The notes: a model not told the origin generated them from the sequence alone. Counted from the stretch's first letter, positions 1 through 9,567 are shown. The stretch is 32,000 bases of DNA from Symsagittifera roscoffensis (GCF_963678635.1 NW_026970741.1:64001-96000), one strand, 5' to 3'. Program-made: numbers and translations.

Positions 1-2245
1 TTTGTTTTAGCAATGCTATCTGTTCTGATGAGTAACCAAGTTCTTCAAAGTAATTTTCCAGTTGGAAAAATTTTCTTCCGGCAAGTATTCGACGAGTTTT
101 GAAAGGGGGGACAGCATGAATTTATAGGAGTCTATGAAACGTAGATTTTCATACCCTTTTTTGAGTTTTCCGTTTTTATCGGTGTATGATTTGATATAGA
201 CCGACATAGTGAGTGATATATACTTCTCCTCAGTGGAAGGGATCACTGAGTAAGTGTTTTCGGGGTCACTGTTTGAGAGCGCTTTTATAATGAAATGCAG
301 ATCATAGTTTGACAAGTTATGCGCTATTACGGGTATATAGTTCGCCGTTTTTCGATTGATATTGCATTCGTTATGCGCCCACCCCAAGAACTTGTTGGTA
401 TAATGACAGTGATCAAGTACAACTTGGTCCTTGTCAGCAAATTCTGTTTCACATATCCAACAAGTGTGCGCTTCTTCACGCGTGCAACTTGGTGTGCCAG
501 TGAACGTGTAATACTTTCGTTTTTCGAGGTATATTTGTTTCGCCAAAGATTCGAGCGAGGCGATCAAATCCTTCATAACATTTTCTCCCCCTTCAGTTCA
601 AACTTTAAAACTTCGCGCTTCCCAAATTCAACAACGGCCAGAGCGTAACCGCATGGTTGATGAATCTCTAGTGTTTGGGTGCTAGATTTTTCGGGGTCGG
701 GTTGTGGTCCGTATAAGGGTAGTAGTAGCAATTCGAGGTCAAAGTAAATAACTCTCCTCGGTACATACCAGCGGGCAGTTAAATTTTTGAAACCATGAGT
801 GTCCTTTCCCGGTTTTGGCACAGTGATTACCACTCCCTCGTCTTGGTAGCACATTTCCTGGTGCCTTTGTAGTGTATCGATGGATGAACATGTATGGAAG
901 CATTTGCGGCAAATTTGGTTGCGGTCTCGGTGTAGTTTTCCACGCACATATTCCACAACCCTCATCAAATCAGTGATCAGCACATAGTGATGAGTTTGTC
1001 CGTTGCTGAGTAGTAGTAGGTCAACACATAGATCACTTGAGTATTTGCTGGACACTCTCAAAGGTAGCAATTCACCTTCTTTGTACCTAATAAAAACAAA
1101 CAATTGAGTGCTCGGGTTTCTGGATGAACTTAATGTGTTATACATGATTAAACAAATGTTTTGTCAAAAAAAATCAATGCTCACCGGAATACATTGACTT
1201 GACAGTTGTTAAGTTGTTCAAATCGGTCAATATCATATAGTCCCATTGGCATCTCGTACCAGCCTTCAATTTTCACAACATGTTCTTGGGAGAGCTTGTA
1301 ATTTTTCAGTTTGTTTCGATATTGGTAGCTTTGGGCAGCAGGATATAGAGCAGTTGTGGTCTCTGAATATCGATCATGGTACGCGGCCACAAAGCAGTAT
1401 AGAAAACACTTCTGATCGTTTCTCGTTTTAATGTTGGTGAAACTCTGTTTCACTGGTTTCAATGAATCGGGAAGGTCAATGTATGAGCCAGCACGGATAG
1501 GAGAAAATGCTGCAAAGCTTACAGCCAGTTTTTCAATGCGCTTCACAATCCAACCGCTACCGTGAGAAGCGAACGTGTTGATGGCATTGACCATATGCTC
1601 AATCAATTCCAAATATGTCTCTTTCTCGATTCCATTGAAGAAGACATTGATCATCTTAGAATTCAGATATAACATTTTCTTCTCGTGGCGTAACTCCCCG
1701 TCACCAGTTTCGTTTGTATCGCTCGAGAACTTTATCATACTCACGTCCACATGCAGTTGAAATTTACAGGGTCCTTCCTGCACTCTTTCGTCTATCAACG
1801 CATCAATTTCCTCTTTGTTTCGCATGATTCCATTCATCAGATCCAATTCATCCTCCCTAACGCTCAACTCGTATCGTCTTAACTTTCCCCTAAACGCAGA
1901 TTCAGTTGGAGCAGATGATGTTCCCACCTCATTTCCGGGAGTCCAAATGGGTAGTTGATGGTTTTTCGACATATGTTGTTGGAACTTCTCAACCGAGAGG
2001 AAGATTTTATGACAGTAGATACAAAAACTATCAGTTGAGACGTTGTGAGCTAGCTCGACATGCTCCCTAGCTTCTGCCAGCGAGCTGAAGGATTCTCGAC
2101 ATTCGTCACATTTAGTTGGTGGCGGTGGGGCTGCGAATATCTTATGGATATTTTGTTCATGTTGTCTCAAGTTCCTTGGTGAACTAAAGACTTTCGAGCA
2201 GGTCGAACAAATGACTGGTGTCTGTTTTCCACTTGAGTTAGGCAT
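1..2245 (-). pseudogene. polB: Protein-primed family B DNA polymerase (pPolB), N-terminal part, interrupted
   Basis: This is the Polinton replication polymerase, which starts DNA synthesis from a protein primer. Translation from the ATG at 2245 gives three C2H2 zinc fingers (within the first ~95 residues), then the conserved Polinton N-terminal region (GSGWIVKRIEKL, SPIRAGSYIDLP). After a probable intron (1087-1184) come a zinc-ribbon-like CRKC...C segment and an Exo I-like YFDLELL. The next open frame (16-576) has a DHCH...H..CN endonuclease-VII-like zinc motif, the Exo II-like AHNLSNYDLHFIIKAL and FIDSYKFM. Two frame changes break it: one near 573-590, where one frame stops inside ATGA, and one near the A/T run at 64-75, after which another frame stays open to position 1. 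The polymerase palm (YxDTDS) lies outside the window. Frame errors could be mutation or assembly error. No intact product is expected as written. Confidence 0.9.
1087..1184 (-). other. Probable 98-nt spliceosomal intron in the polymerase gene
   Basis: On the minus strand the donor reads CG|GTGAGC (first intron base 1184) and the acceptor TTTTTATTAG|GT (last intron base 1087), preceded by a T-rich tract. The upstream frame reads a stop three bases past the donor, and the downstream ORF's first in-frame Met lies inside the intron. Excision joins the two frames in phase 2 at an Arg codon, where the Polinton polymerase family is colinear. Both splice consensus sites and exact frame restoration support it. 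cDNA has not been seen. Confidence 0.75.
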
Positions 2246-3220
2246 TGTTGGTTCAAGATTGAGTGTTCAGGAAAGAAGAATTCTTTTCAAGAAATTTTCC
2301 AAGTTTTACCAAAGCTGATTTTGACAAAGCAAAAGCGAGAAGTGAAAAGTTTTTCAAAAACAAAATTTGGAGCAAGACTCAATTAATTAAACTCAATTAC
2401 GTGGGTGAGGCATAAAATCAACAGTGGCTTTGAAGTGGTTGTAGTTTTGGGGCTTTATATGGTTTTATGAAATGACTGTCAATTCGATTTTGGGTAAATG
2501 ACTCAACTGTATTAAACAGTATAAATACTTGTGGTTAGAGTAGCTGACAATTCCATGAAGGGATCAATCCGAGAATGTTATTTTTTTAACCTAAAGTGTG
2601 TGAATGTTAACACCCACTGCTATTATCAACTTCCCTGTTTAGTCAACTTGACTAAATATTGAAATTATATTTGAATTTTTTTGCGAAGTTTTTTTTTGTT
2701 TCAACCAAAATGGTAACCCACCAATCAAACCAAGCAAGGAAGACCCACCAATCAAGTCAAGTCAAACATACCTGACAAAAATGATAAAGGGTAGTTGAGA
2801 ATTTTGTTCATTTCTCAAATAAATTAGTATTCTATGACAAATTTCACATATAGTTCATCAAAAGATTGATGCAGGGCCGTTTGGAACAGTAGGCAATAAC
2901 TAACCGGCAGTGCTATTCATTAGGAACCTCTGAAACGCTCGCCCCACTGTAATGTTGGGTCAAAAATTTGAGATGTTTCATTTTTAGTACATATTCTTGT
3001 AGTGAAAAAAAAAATTACAAAAAAAGATTTTTGTCTCCAAATCCAATGAAACCTGGTCCAATCAATTTGTCGTGATTTATTGGACAGGGTTGTAACCCAT
3101 GTTGAAAAATCGAGAAAAAAACATTTTGAATTTTTTAACCATTTTAACCTGAAAATGAGTATTATTAAACGTGAAATCTGTTATAGACATGTAAATTTAT
3201 TATATATAATGCTTTATACT

Positions 3221-3331
3221 GGCTCATACACTCTCTAAAGTCTACTCCTAAGAGTCCTGGCTAACCCCACCAGGCTGTAGATATATTAGAGAGAGAGAAA
3301 AAAAAAACAAAATTAGAGAGTGTAAAGAGCC
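3221..3331. repeat. Imperfect 18-19-bp inverted repeat with internal small hairpin
   Basis: The left arm at 3221-3238 (GGCTCATACACTCTCTAA) and the right arm at 3313-3331 (TTAGAGAGTGTAAAGAGCC) are near-complementary. The loop contains a second small palindrome, CCTGG...CCAGG (near 3257-3275), and a GA-rich run. It could be a tiny inverted-repeat element or a structured RNA; no target duplication was found. Confidence 0.45.
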
Positions 3332-3445
3332 AAAAGTAACTATGGTTGATTAACCGGCAGAATTGCTGGACCCATCCATAAATAGCTTTCTTTTGAAAAA
3401 GCTATATCCCAAAAGTGATAATAAAGGGGTTTATGGATCGTCAGT

Positions 3446-3468
3446 TCTCTCTCTCTCTCTCTCTCTCT
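3446..3468. repeat. (CT)n microsatellite
   Basis: A run of alternating CT of about 23 bases on the plus strand. A shorter GA run lies at about 3289-3298, so the two can pair as complementary strands. Confidence 0.9.
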
Positions 3469-3913
3469 TTATCTTTTTCTGTGTTAATATTTATATTTTG
3501 AAAACTATTATGAAAAAACATAACAAAATCATTTTTATGTTTTTTGTTTCAACATCATTAGATAAAATCTTAGGAAGAGTATTCAGTTTATTTTTTATGG
3601 TTTTTCGAAATGAGCATTAAAAAAAACTGATATAATTAGGTTGGATTTGACAAGAAATTTATCAAAATTTATACTTTTAGACTTTTATGCCGACTTTTTA
3701 AAGTTATTTTGATTTTTTTTTCTATTAATTTTTTCTATTGATTGAAATCAATTTCTATTGATTGAAAATCACAAAACAAACTTTAAATTAGAAAAAATCA
3801 TAAGCAAAACGTAAACAAAGATTCAGCCACAATAATAAAAAAACTTATCAAACTAAATAATAAACCCCCAAACTGGTGCACTCTCGGTGGAAACAAAGTT
3901 TTTTTTTGAGTTT

Positions 3914-4477
3914 TCAGAGATCTCTAAATTGCAGTTTGCGTTTTTTCGGCGCAAAGCAAGCATTGATAGGCGGCGTCTCAGCTACTAAGTTTGGTGCAGT
4001 GGGACTTTGACTGCCGGAAGAAGAAGTAGAAGAAGTATGCTGCTGCTGTTGTTGAGTGATTGAAAAAATATCCGGTTTTATTGGAGTTTCGGACGTCTGC
4101 TGGTCCTCATCTTTTTTCTCTGTTGAATCTGGTGGTTCAATCGACTCAATGTTCCAGTAGCTTTCTCGCTCTGCTAAATCTCTAATGGATCCTTCCTGAT
4201 TTTCGTAAAAGGGGATCGATTGGCAATCGTAGTTAAACAGTATTTTTCTCGGTGAACGATCAAGGCAAGTAGGGTCTTGAATATCTGTGCGCTTCAGCGC
4301 AGGATACAATTCAGTCACACAGCAACTCTCGTAGACCTGTTTTCTCTTTTGTATGAGGATACCAATTTGATCTAGCAAATAGTTGGGTAACATCATAAGG
4401 TTTTTAGTGACCCATTCATCGAATTCTCTGCTTCCTGGATCAAGATCTTTGAAAGGACTTGCTTTTCGATGACGCAT
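3914..4477 (-). CDS. Unrecognised Polinton-cargo protein with C-terminal nuclear localisation signal
   Basis: An open frame of 187 aa starts at the ATG at 4477; an in-frame upstream ATG at 4657 would add 60 residues, but the stretch it adds looks like untranslated leader. I do not recognise the family. The first half is ordinary globular-looking sequence with cysteines and short hydrophobic stretches (LLDQIGILI). The second half is acidic, then rich in Gln, Ser and Thr (a QQQQQ run, an SSTSSSGS run). The C-terminus is PKKRKLQFRDL, a classical monopartite nuclear localisation signal. It is transcribed divergently from the plus-strand gene at 5272, across a 330-bp repeat-built regulatory region. 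A nuclear regulatory role is plausible from composition and position only. Confidence 0.6.
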   Translation of the reverse strand: MRHRKASPFKDLDPGSREFDEWVTKNLMMLPNYLLDQIGILIQKRKQVYESCCVTELYPALKRTDIQDPTCLDRSPRKILFNYDCQSIPFYENQEGSIRDLAERESYWNIESIEPPDSTEKKDEDQQTSETPIKPDIFSITQQQQQHTSSTSSSGSQSPTAPNLVAETPPINACFAPKKRKLQFRDL

Positions 4478-4760
4478 TTTCCGTTCCTGTTGAACCACAA
4501 CGATAGAATTTTGGGTATAAGTTTGGTAAAATATAGCTCTTTCGAGAGAATTAATTGAAATGATTTGCAGTGGAGTTGCAATCGTTGAAAATTTTGTATT
4601 GACTGATTTTTTAGAGATTGAATAAAAATAGTGAGTAGATTTAGTTTGACCTACCACTTTTAGTTTTTTATTGCTGGTGGTCTAAGATTTAGCGTTTTGT
4701 GAAATTTTAATAAGTTTTCAGGGTTTTTGCAATTAAAGTAGAAATGTGAACGCTTTGAAA

Positions 4761-5093
4761 ATCTATACTTCAAAGAAACAGCATGGCGCCTTTTTATAAT
4801 ACCCTAAGCACAAAAAGACAGAATTTTTACATTTCAAAGAGATAACATGCATGCCGCCAGGGTAAAAACGCTGAGATTTATGAGCTAAAACGGGAATTTG
4901 CCAGACAGATGCAAGCTATTGCTATCTCTACTTCAAATAGAGTGCATGACGCCTTTTTTTTATGTCCCCCGGTCGAGGGGCTTTAAAGGTCTCCACTTCA
5001 AAGTGAGTACATGTATGCCGACATGTAACATTAAATGAGATTTATGACCTATTCAAGTGCTTTCCAGACAGAAATGACAGATGCAATAAACAC
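4761..5093. promoter_or_regulatory. Divergent promoter region made of two tandem ~164-bp units
   Basis: Four copies of a bipartite motif TTCAAA-N7-CATG occur at 4769, 4833, 4932 and 4997, each with exactly 13 bases between the first bases of its two halves. Copies 1 and 3 (163 bp apart) are followed by CGCC and a T run. Copies 2 and 4 (164 bp apart) are followed by GAGATTTATGA (starting near 4873 and 5037) and CCAGACAG...GATGCAA. So a ~164-bp unit is tandemly duplicated and has itself two related halves. It sits between divergent genes. A TATA-like TTATAAAAAGG lies on the minus strand near 4786-4797 and CATAAAAG on the plus strand near 5162, each next to GGCGCC. Likely bidirectional promoter or protein-binding iterons; binding protein unknown. 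Confidence 0.65.
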
Positions 5094-5271
5094 GCCTTTA
5101 TCTTATACAAATCCAATTGCAAAAACTAATTAAATTCTCCCGCTATAGGCTGAAGGGGCGCCATAAAAGTAAATCCACAGATATTTGTTTATCTTCTATC
5201 CAATTCATTATTCATTTCACTCTATCATAAAACAGTTGAACCAACAAGTCACTACCGTTACCACCACCACT

Positions 5272-5711
5272 ATGTACTCGTCGCTAGAAAATGATACAGA
5301 CTTTTACGATGATTTTCAAGATATATCTTCGGGAGAAAAACGCATTGTACGGGTTGGAACGAAAACTTTTGACAAACCAAACGGGTACATATATCACAGT
5401 TAAGTGAAATAAAAAAAAATGAAGATGGTATATTTAAATGTTATCAAGCAGTGACCTTAACGACAAGAGAATTTGATTGTTTGGCAGATAATTATTCAAA
5501 GATTAAAAAATTGGTTAAAAAACAAACTGGTGAAAAGACTTCATCTTCTTCCTCCTCCTCCTCATCCTCCTCAGCTGTAAATGATAAACATCATAAAAGA
5601 CGATACACGTCAAAACGATCAGTCCGTCCCGAAAAAGAATGTGCTGAAAGTGGCGATGAAAACGATGCGAATGATGAATACTCGAATAATAAAAAGTGTA
5701 GAGTTGCCTGA
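5272..5711 (+). pseudogene. Possible PC4/SUB1-like single-stranded DNA-binding protein, two frames
   Basis: The first frame begins at the ATG at 5272 (MYSSLENDTDFYDDFQD, acidic) and includes EKRIVRVGTKTF before stopping at 5401-5403. A second frame, open across that stop, carries AVTLTTREFDCLADNYSKI, then a poly-Ser tract and a basic tail (KHHKRRYTSKRS). Basic beta-strand, then the pattern x-(V/I)-(T/S)-L-x-x-x-(E)-(F/W)-x-x-L followed by an amphipathic helix, resembles the PC4 (p15/SUB1) coactivator core. Acidic and Ser-rich flanks are also PC4-like. The two halves lie one frame apart, the change falling about 5385-5430 near an A run, so this copy is probably broken. Family call is by pattern only. 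Confidence 0.45.
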
Positions 5712-5762
5712 AACAGAAAAAAAAACGTTCGATTAATTTGATTTCACTGATTTCACAAAGCA

Positions 5763-6326
5763 ATGTATGAGCAGTCGCCTGAATTTTTGAAAAAATTTCG
5801 AAAGAATTTTAAAATTTTTACTCTGAACAACGAACCCGACGCCTCACAACTCCCTCTAAACACAAATTTTGCATTTGCAACCCACTCAATTCAGAACGAG
5901 TCTTGCGCCCAATTGCTCGACAATGACCATCCCCACATCCATGTTCTCATCGAAGTAACCAAGGATTGTGTTGACGTAGTGAAAAAGATGACCTCAACCA
6001 CTTTCGTTGTACCTTGTCTACTCTCATCTTTCAAGCATCTAATATTGGGTTGCAGTAAACTTCACCTATCAGGACCCCTGATGGAAAAATTAAAACTTGC
6101 TGTCAACTACAACAATTCTGTTAACAACTCAACTGACATTGGTGGTGCTTCTCTACGGAGAAGATTGCCACAAGTTTGCTTTGCTTCACAAACTCGATCC
6201 ATTCAAACTCAAACTGATTTAATCACTAATGTAACAATTGAACGCTTCAATAATATTTTGAATGGTGATAATGCCGCCAAGTTTTCTAAAATTATTGATG
6301 TCATTTTGAGTGGGTATGGTCGTTAA
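5763..6326 (+). CDS. Unrecognised 187-aa plus-strand Polinton-cargo protein
   Basis: An intact ORF from the ATG at 5763, 52 bp after the possible PC4-like gene and in the same direction. I recognise no family. It is Asn/Ser/Thr-rich with several cysteines, and hydrophobic stretches around HIHVLIEV and FVVPCLLSSFKHLILG; it has no obvious signal peptide or membrane segment. It converges on the minus-strand protease gene, with 184 bp between them. Codon structure and the long open frame in an AT-rich background argue that it is real. Confidence 0.6.
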   Translation: MYEQSPEFLKKFRKNFKIFTLNNEPDASQLPLNTNFAFATHSIQNESCAQLLDNDHPHIHVLIEVTKDCVDVVKKMTSTTFVVPCLLSSFKHLILGCSKLHLSGPLMEKLKLAVNYNNSVNNSTDIGGASLRRRLPQVCFASQTRSIQTQTDLITNVTIERFNNILNGDNAAKFSKIIDVILSGYGR

Positions 6327-6510
6327 GAGATTGATTCAAATATTTTGTTTGTTATATTTATAATGTTTGTTATAATTTATAGAAATTTAAATTCTGAAAA
6401 CGGTTTTTAGAGCCTGCGATAACGCAAGAGGCAAGTGTTCTAGCAACCATAAAACATGTTTTTTTTTTAAAAAATATAAATCATTAAAGAAATGCATCAG
6501 TATCACAAAG

Positions 6511-6948
6511 TTATAACATCATATGTTTAGCAAAACGCATCATGTCATGGTCGTTAACCTTGAAACCTATAGCAAATTTAGATGAAATTATAACATGAGC
6601 AACATAAATACAATAAAGTCCGCTCAAGACCGAGTTAGCTGATTGGATTGGCTTATTCATCAATATTTGGTTTCCTTCATGGATAGAACGTCTCATATTT
6701 TTGTATACATGTGGATAGTTGTGTAGGCTTCGTCCAAGAGGATCTGCAAAAAAGATTTGACCACCAGCTTGAGCAAATAGTAACCAATGAGTTCCTGGCT
6801 GGTCTGAGTTTGATGCGTTCACTATCATGAAAGTATTGTCACGTTTCAATATTGTATTAAATGCCAAGTTAGCGGGAAAAATGCCGCAAAATCGATGTTT
6901 CAAATGCTTGCATCGGTGAATAAGCTCAGTAATCTGTAAATTGTCCAT
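6511..6948 (-). CDS. Adenain-like cysteine protease (Polinton PRO)
   Basis: This 145-aa protein matches the Polinton/adenovirus maturation protease family (C5-like, Ulp1-related fold), which cleaves virion precursor proteins. The catalytic set is visible: His54 in THWLLF, acidic Asp69 in FFADPLG, oxyanion Gln102 in KPIQSAN, nucleophile Cys113 in GLYCIYVAHV. Order and spacing fit adenain. The ATG at 6948 is chosen; an in-frame GTG at 6957 would add three residues. It lies directly downstream of the major capsid gene with only a short gap, as often in Polintons. The frame is intact. Confidence 0.9.
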   Translation of the reverse strand: MDNLQITELIHRCKHLKHRFCGIFPANLAFNTILKRDNTFMIVNASNSDQPGTHWLLFAQAGGQIFFADPLGRSLHNYPHVYKNMRRSIHEGNQILMNKPIQSANSVLSGLYCIYVAHVIISSKFAIGFKVNDHDMMRFAKHMML

Positions 6949-6961
6949 TTCCTTCACCGAG

Positions 6962-8279
6962 TCAACTCATTAGAGTGTTTTTAGCTATTTTTATATCGGA
7001 ACGCACGTAAACTGTTGATGCACGCTCTCCCATGAAAAGTAACTCTACATTTTCCCCCAGCGGTGCATCAAACTTCAGTTCTACTGAAATGGTGCAATTG
7101 GTCAATTCAGGATGAATAAAGTCATGTGAAGCCTCCTGAGTAGATGTGAGATCAAATGCCATAATATAATGATTGTGATAATTAGCCAAACTGATTCCAT
7201 GACTATTGTTGAAAACAAAGTCTAGAACTTCCAGTGTTTTATAGTATATTTTTTTGTTATCAGTCGTTGACACAGGAGTTCCTGCAATGGGTAGACCGTT
7301 TCGGTAAACAATGATTTCCTTCAGCTGAAATTTTTGATAATGAAACGGGTTTGTTCGGTTAGTTCCCAGGTATGCTGTATTCGAGCTTATTGCTAAAATC
7401 ATTCGGCGAACTGGCTCTTTGGCAAAAACGTCTTCTTGTCGCCAGATTTGCACACCAGTTGTGGCCAAAAAAGTTCTGGGTAAAACTTCAATATAATTGT
7501 ATATTGCGGGTGTTTTCAACAGAGTTTTTTCTATCGACGATAGCACAAAATCGGTTACTGTCATTTTGCGCACATATAGGTTAGCCTCAGTGATTTCAAC
7601 ACGGTAATGTATAATTGTTATGCTCAGACATGATAACAAAGTCATTAGGAGATCGTCTCAGAGAAAGTCTTATTGCAACACCGCTGATAAGATGTTTGTC
7701 ACATGATAAAAAATCACAAGCAATTTTACCAAATAAACGGAATTCGGTTGATGCAGCTACGATTCGTTTACGTTCAGCGACATCTTCAGCTCGCCCAATA
7801 GCACCATCAATACCTGATGGATTATCTTCATAATAATAACCTTGACAAGCAAGCCATGTTTTCTTTGCATCATTACCATGTGAAAATTCGGTCTCAATGA
7901 AACTCTTATGGGCAAAATTGGCATTGGTTGTTGAAATTTTTTCTCCATTCAAGGACATTGTGCATTCGGAAAATAAAGATGAAAGTGGATTGTTAACCAA
8001 TTATGGGGTGTCTCGTTGTGCTGCCTCTGTAGCATGAGTTCGCAGTACATTACTATTATTTTAAACAACGCGAGCTACAATCTCCAAGCGAGTTCGTTGA
8101 AGATCGATAAAGTTGTTTCTATCTCCTAAAACTTCAAATTCGAGCATAGGACCATCAGGTGAATAAGATGGACCAATTTTTTGAGTGAACGCATTTTCAA
8201 ATGTAACGAGTAGAGGAGGATTTTCAAATAAATGTAATGAGCTGTGAGTTGCTTCAGTTGGCAATAAATTAGAAATCAT
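6962..8279 (-). pseudogene. Polinton major capsid protein (double jelly-roll), interrupted
   Basis: Three open stretches together cover the Polinton major capsid family (often named F54H12.2-like in databases). The N-terminal part (8061-8279) has FLENPPLLVTFENAF-type sequence and FIDLQRTRLEI. The middle (7596-8000) has NNPLSSLFSECTMSLNGEKI, HGNDAKKTWLAC and LISGVAIRLSLRRS. The C-terminal part (6962-7645) has YRVEITEANLYVRKM, VRRMILA and TISVELKFDAPLGENVELLF. The first two share one frame, separated by in-frame TAA codons at 8061-8063 and 8001-8003 with open sequence between. The last is in another frame, the change falling near 7600-7630. As written it cannot give a full capsid protein. Neighbours are the protease and a small basic virion-type protein. 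Confidence 0.87.
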
Positions 8280-8312
8280 TTCGTAGTTTGGTGAAAAAGT
8301 TGGAGCGACTTC

Positions 8313-8681
8313 TCAGTGGGGTTCGTTTCTTTGGAATGAGAGCTTTTTTTTTCTTTTTCTTGTTGTTGCTGTCTTCCGTTTTCTGTTCATATGGGACTTA
8401 CTGCGTCCAGCTCCAACTTGTTTTTTTATTGTGTTTTTTACTGTGTTTTTCAAGGCTTGTTTGGGCGTTTTCTTCGTGGTTGCTATGTCTATTAATTTGG
8501 GTGCTGCTTGAACAAGTAATTCTTTTCCAATACGTTTTGCTGCTGGTACTATAAATTTCCGAGCTAACGGAAGTGCTACTTGTCCAATACCCATAGCCAG
8601 AGCACCAAAGCCACCACCCCGCTGTCTGTAATGTCCTGAGAAGGGAGGCATGGTCGCTTGATTATGATAGTATGCCTCCAT
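8313..8681 (-). CDS. Small basic/hydrophobic Polinton virion-type protein
   Basis: A 122-aa ORF beginning at the ATG at 8681 (a second Met at 8651 starts MPPFSGHYRQRGGGFG). Order of parts: Gly-rich N-terminus, an apolar/amphipathic stretch (ALAMGIGQVALPLARKFIVPAAKRIG), then a strongly basic C-terminus (NRKRKTATTRKRKKK). This arrangement recurs in Polintons between major and minor capsid genes, and by composition is thought of as like adenoviral core or membrane-active minor proteins (pX/pVI type). The basic tail would suit DNA binding. The role is inferred, but the conserved position is as expected. Confidence 0.75.
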   Translation of the reverse strand: MEAYYHNQATMPPFSGHYRQRGGGFGALAMGIGQVALPLARKFIVPAAKRIGKELLVQAAPKLIDIATTKKTPKQALKNTVKNTIKKQVGAGRSKSHMNRKRKTATTRKRKKKLSFQRNEPH

Positions 8682-8730
8682 AATCTTATTCAGAAAACTT
8701 TTGAAATTTTAAAGTCAAAACAACTTTTCC

Positions 8731-9564
8731 TCATCCTCTTGCAAATGGTACAAGTCTTCCGGTTTCTGTTCGTAGGTTTACTGCAATGCTCTGGATGTTA
8801 TTCACGAGGAGTTTTTTATAATCTAAGTTGCTAAAAACTTTGCGATGATTTGGTTCAATGCTGCAAACGTAACCGTTTTTCACTCGTCGATTAGTATCAA
8901 TGACTCTGAGCAACGGTGCTTTGGTGTCACCCACAATCTGATAATGGATTATATTCAAGTAGATAAACATCATTTGGGTTCCAGCAGAGATATCGACAGG
9001 GTAGTAGGAAATGAAGTTTTGCGATGTGAGAGTGCTATGGATATGACTGGATTCTTTATAGCCGATATGGTAGCACGTTCCATCTCTTATACCTTTGAAA
9101 CCCAAAATACTAGGAATTTGTGGGCTCTCAAAGGTAATGCCTTCCCAATAATGCATCCAAATTGAAAGATGTTCGGTAATGGGGTCGATGCTATAAGTGA
9201 AATTATCAAGATCAACCTTCCGATTGATTTCGTTGAATAATTTCTCGATTTCGCCATATTCACCGTTTGTTATTTCAATTTTCTCTCCATTATATTGTCT
9301 AGATATTTTATCTTTTGCCACTTTAAGACTTGTTCTAACTTTGTCTTTTTTATAGTACACTATTTTAGTATCTGTTACATTGTTAAAATGAGTGGGAAAC
9401 GTTATTTCTGACAATGCAACTCTCCATTCGCCTTGCAGATCGATATCTTCACTCAGCAGGTTTTTAAAACTCGCTAGTGAGTTGTCAATGAAGATATTCA
9501 TTGAGGCTGATGACACCAATGTATTACTAAAGGAATTTTTGTCACCTCCAAAGTTGCTAGACAT
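8731..9564 (-). CDS. Polinton minor capsid (penton) protein, single jelly-roll
   Basis: An intact 277-aa ORF from the ATG at 9564. It matches the Polinton minor capsid family, predicted to form the pentamers at virion vertices. Visible family traits are the N-terminal NIFIDNSLASFKN-type strand, WRVALSEITFPTHF, the central IYLNIIHYQIVGDTKAPLLRVI, and the C-terminal IQSIAVNLRTETGRLVPF just before the end. It lies between the integrase gene (stop-to-start gap of a few bases) and the small basic virion-type protein. No breaks were seen. Confidence 0.88.
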   Translation of the reverse strand: MSSNFGGDKNSFSNTLVSSASMNIFIDNSLASFKNLLSEDIDLQGEWRVALSEITFPTHFNNVTDTKIVYYKKDKVRTSLKVAKDKISRQYNGEKIEITNGEYGEIEKLFNEINRKVDLDNFTYSIDPITEHLSIWMHYWEGITFESPQIPSILGFKGIRDGTCYHIGYKESSHIHSTLTSQNFISYYPVDISAGTQMMFIYLNIIHYQIVGDTKAPLLRVIDTNRRVKNGYVCSIEPNHRKVFSNLDYKKLLVNNIQSIAVNLRTETGRLVPFARG

Positions 9565-9567
9565 TGT

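Larger units (their letters stand above)
2246..3913. other. 1.67-kb non-coding gap inside the Polinton
   Basis: No credible gene is seen on either strand. The longest open frame here (85 codons, plus strand) is built over a CT repeat and looks spurious. The stretch holds AT-rich sequence, an imperfect inverted repeat (3221-3331) and a CT microsatellite (3446-3468). The sequence TAACCGGCAG occurs twice (near 2902 and 3352). It may include the upstream region of the polymerase gene (start 2245), or an inserted or eroded element; the sequence does not decide. Confidence 0.6.

Noticed and set aside
3363-3620. 85-codon plus-strand ORF
   Set aside because: Its length depends on a CT microsatellite read as Leu-Ser repeats; the rest is AT-rich Phe/Ile/Lys.
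8288-8554. 88-codon plus-strand ORF rich in Leu/Phe
   Set aside because: Antisense shadow of the Lys/Arg-rich tail of the small virion-type protein.
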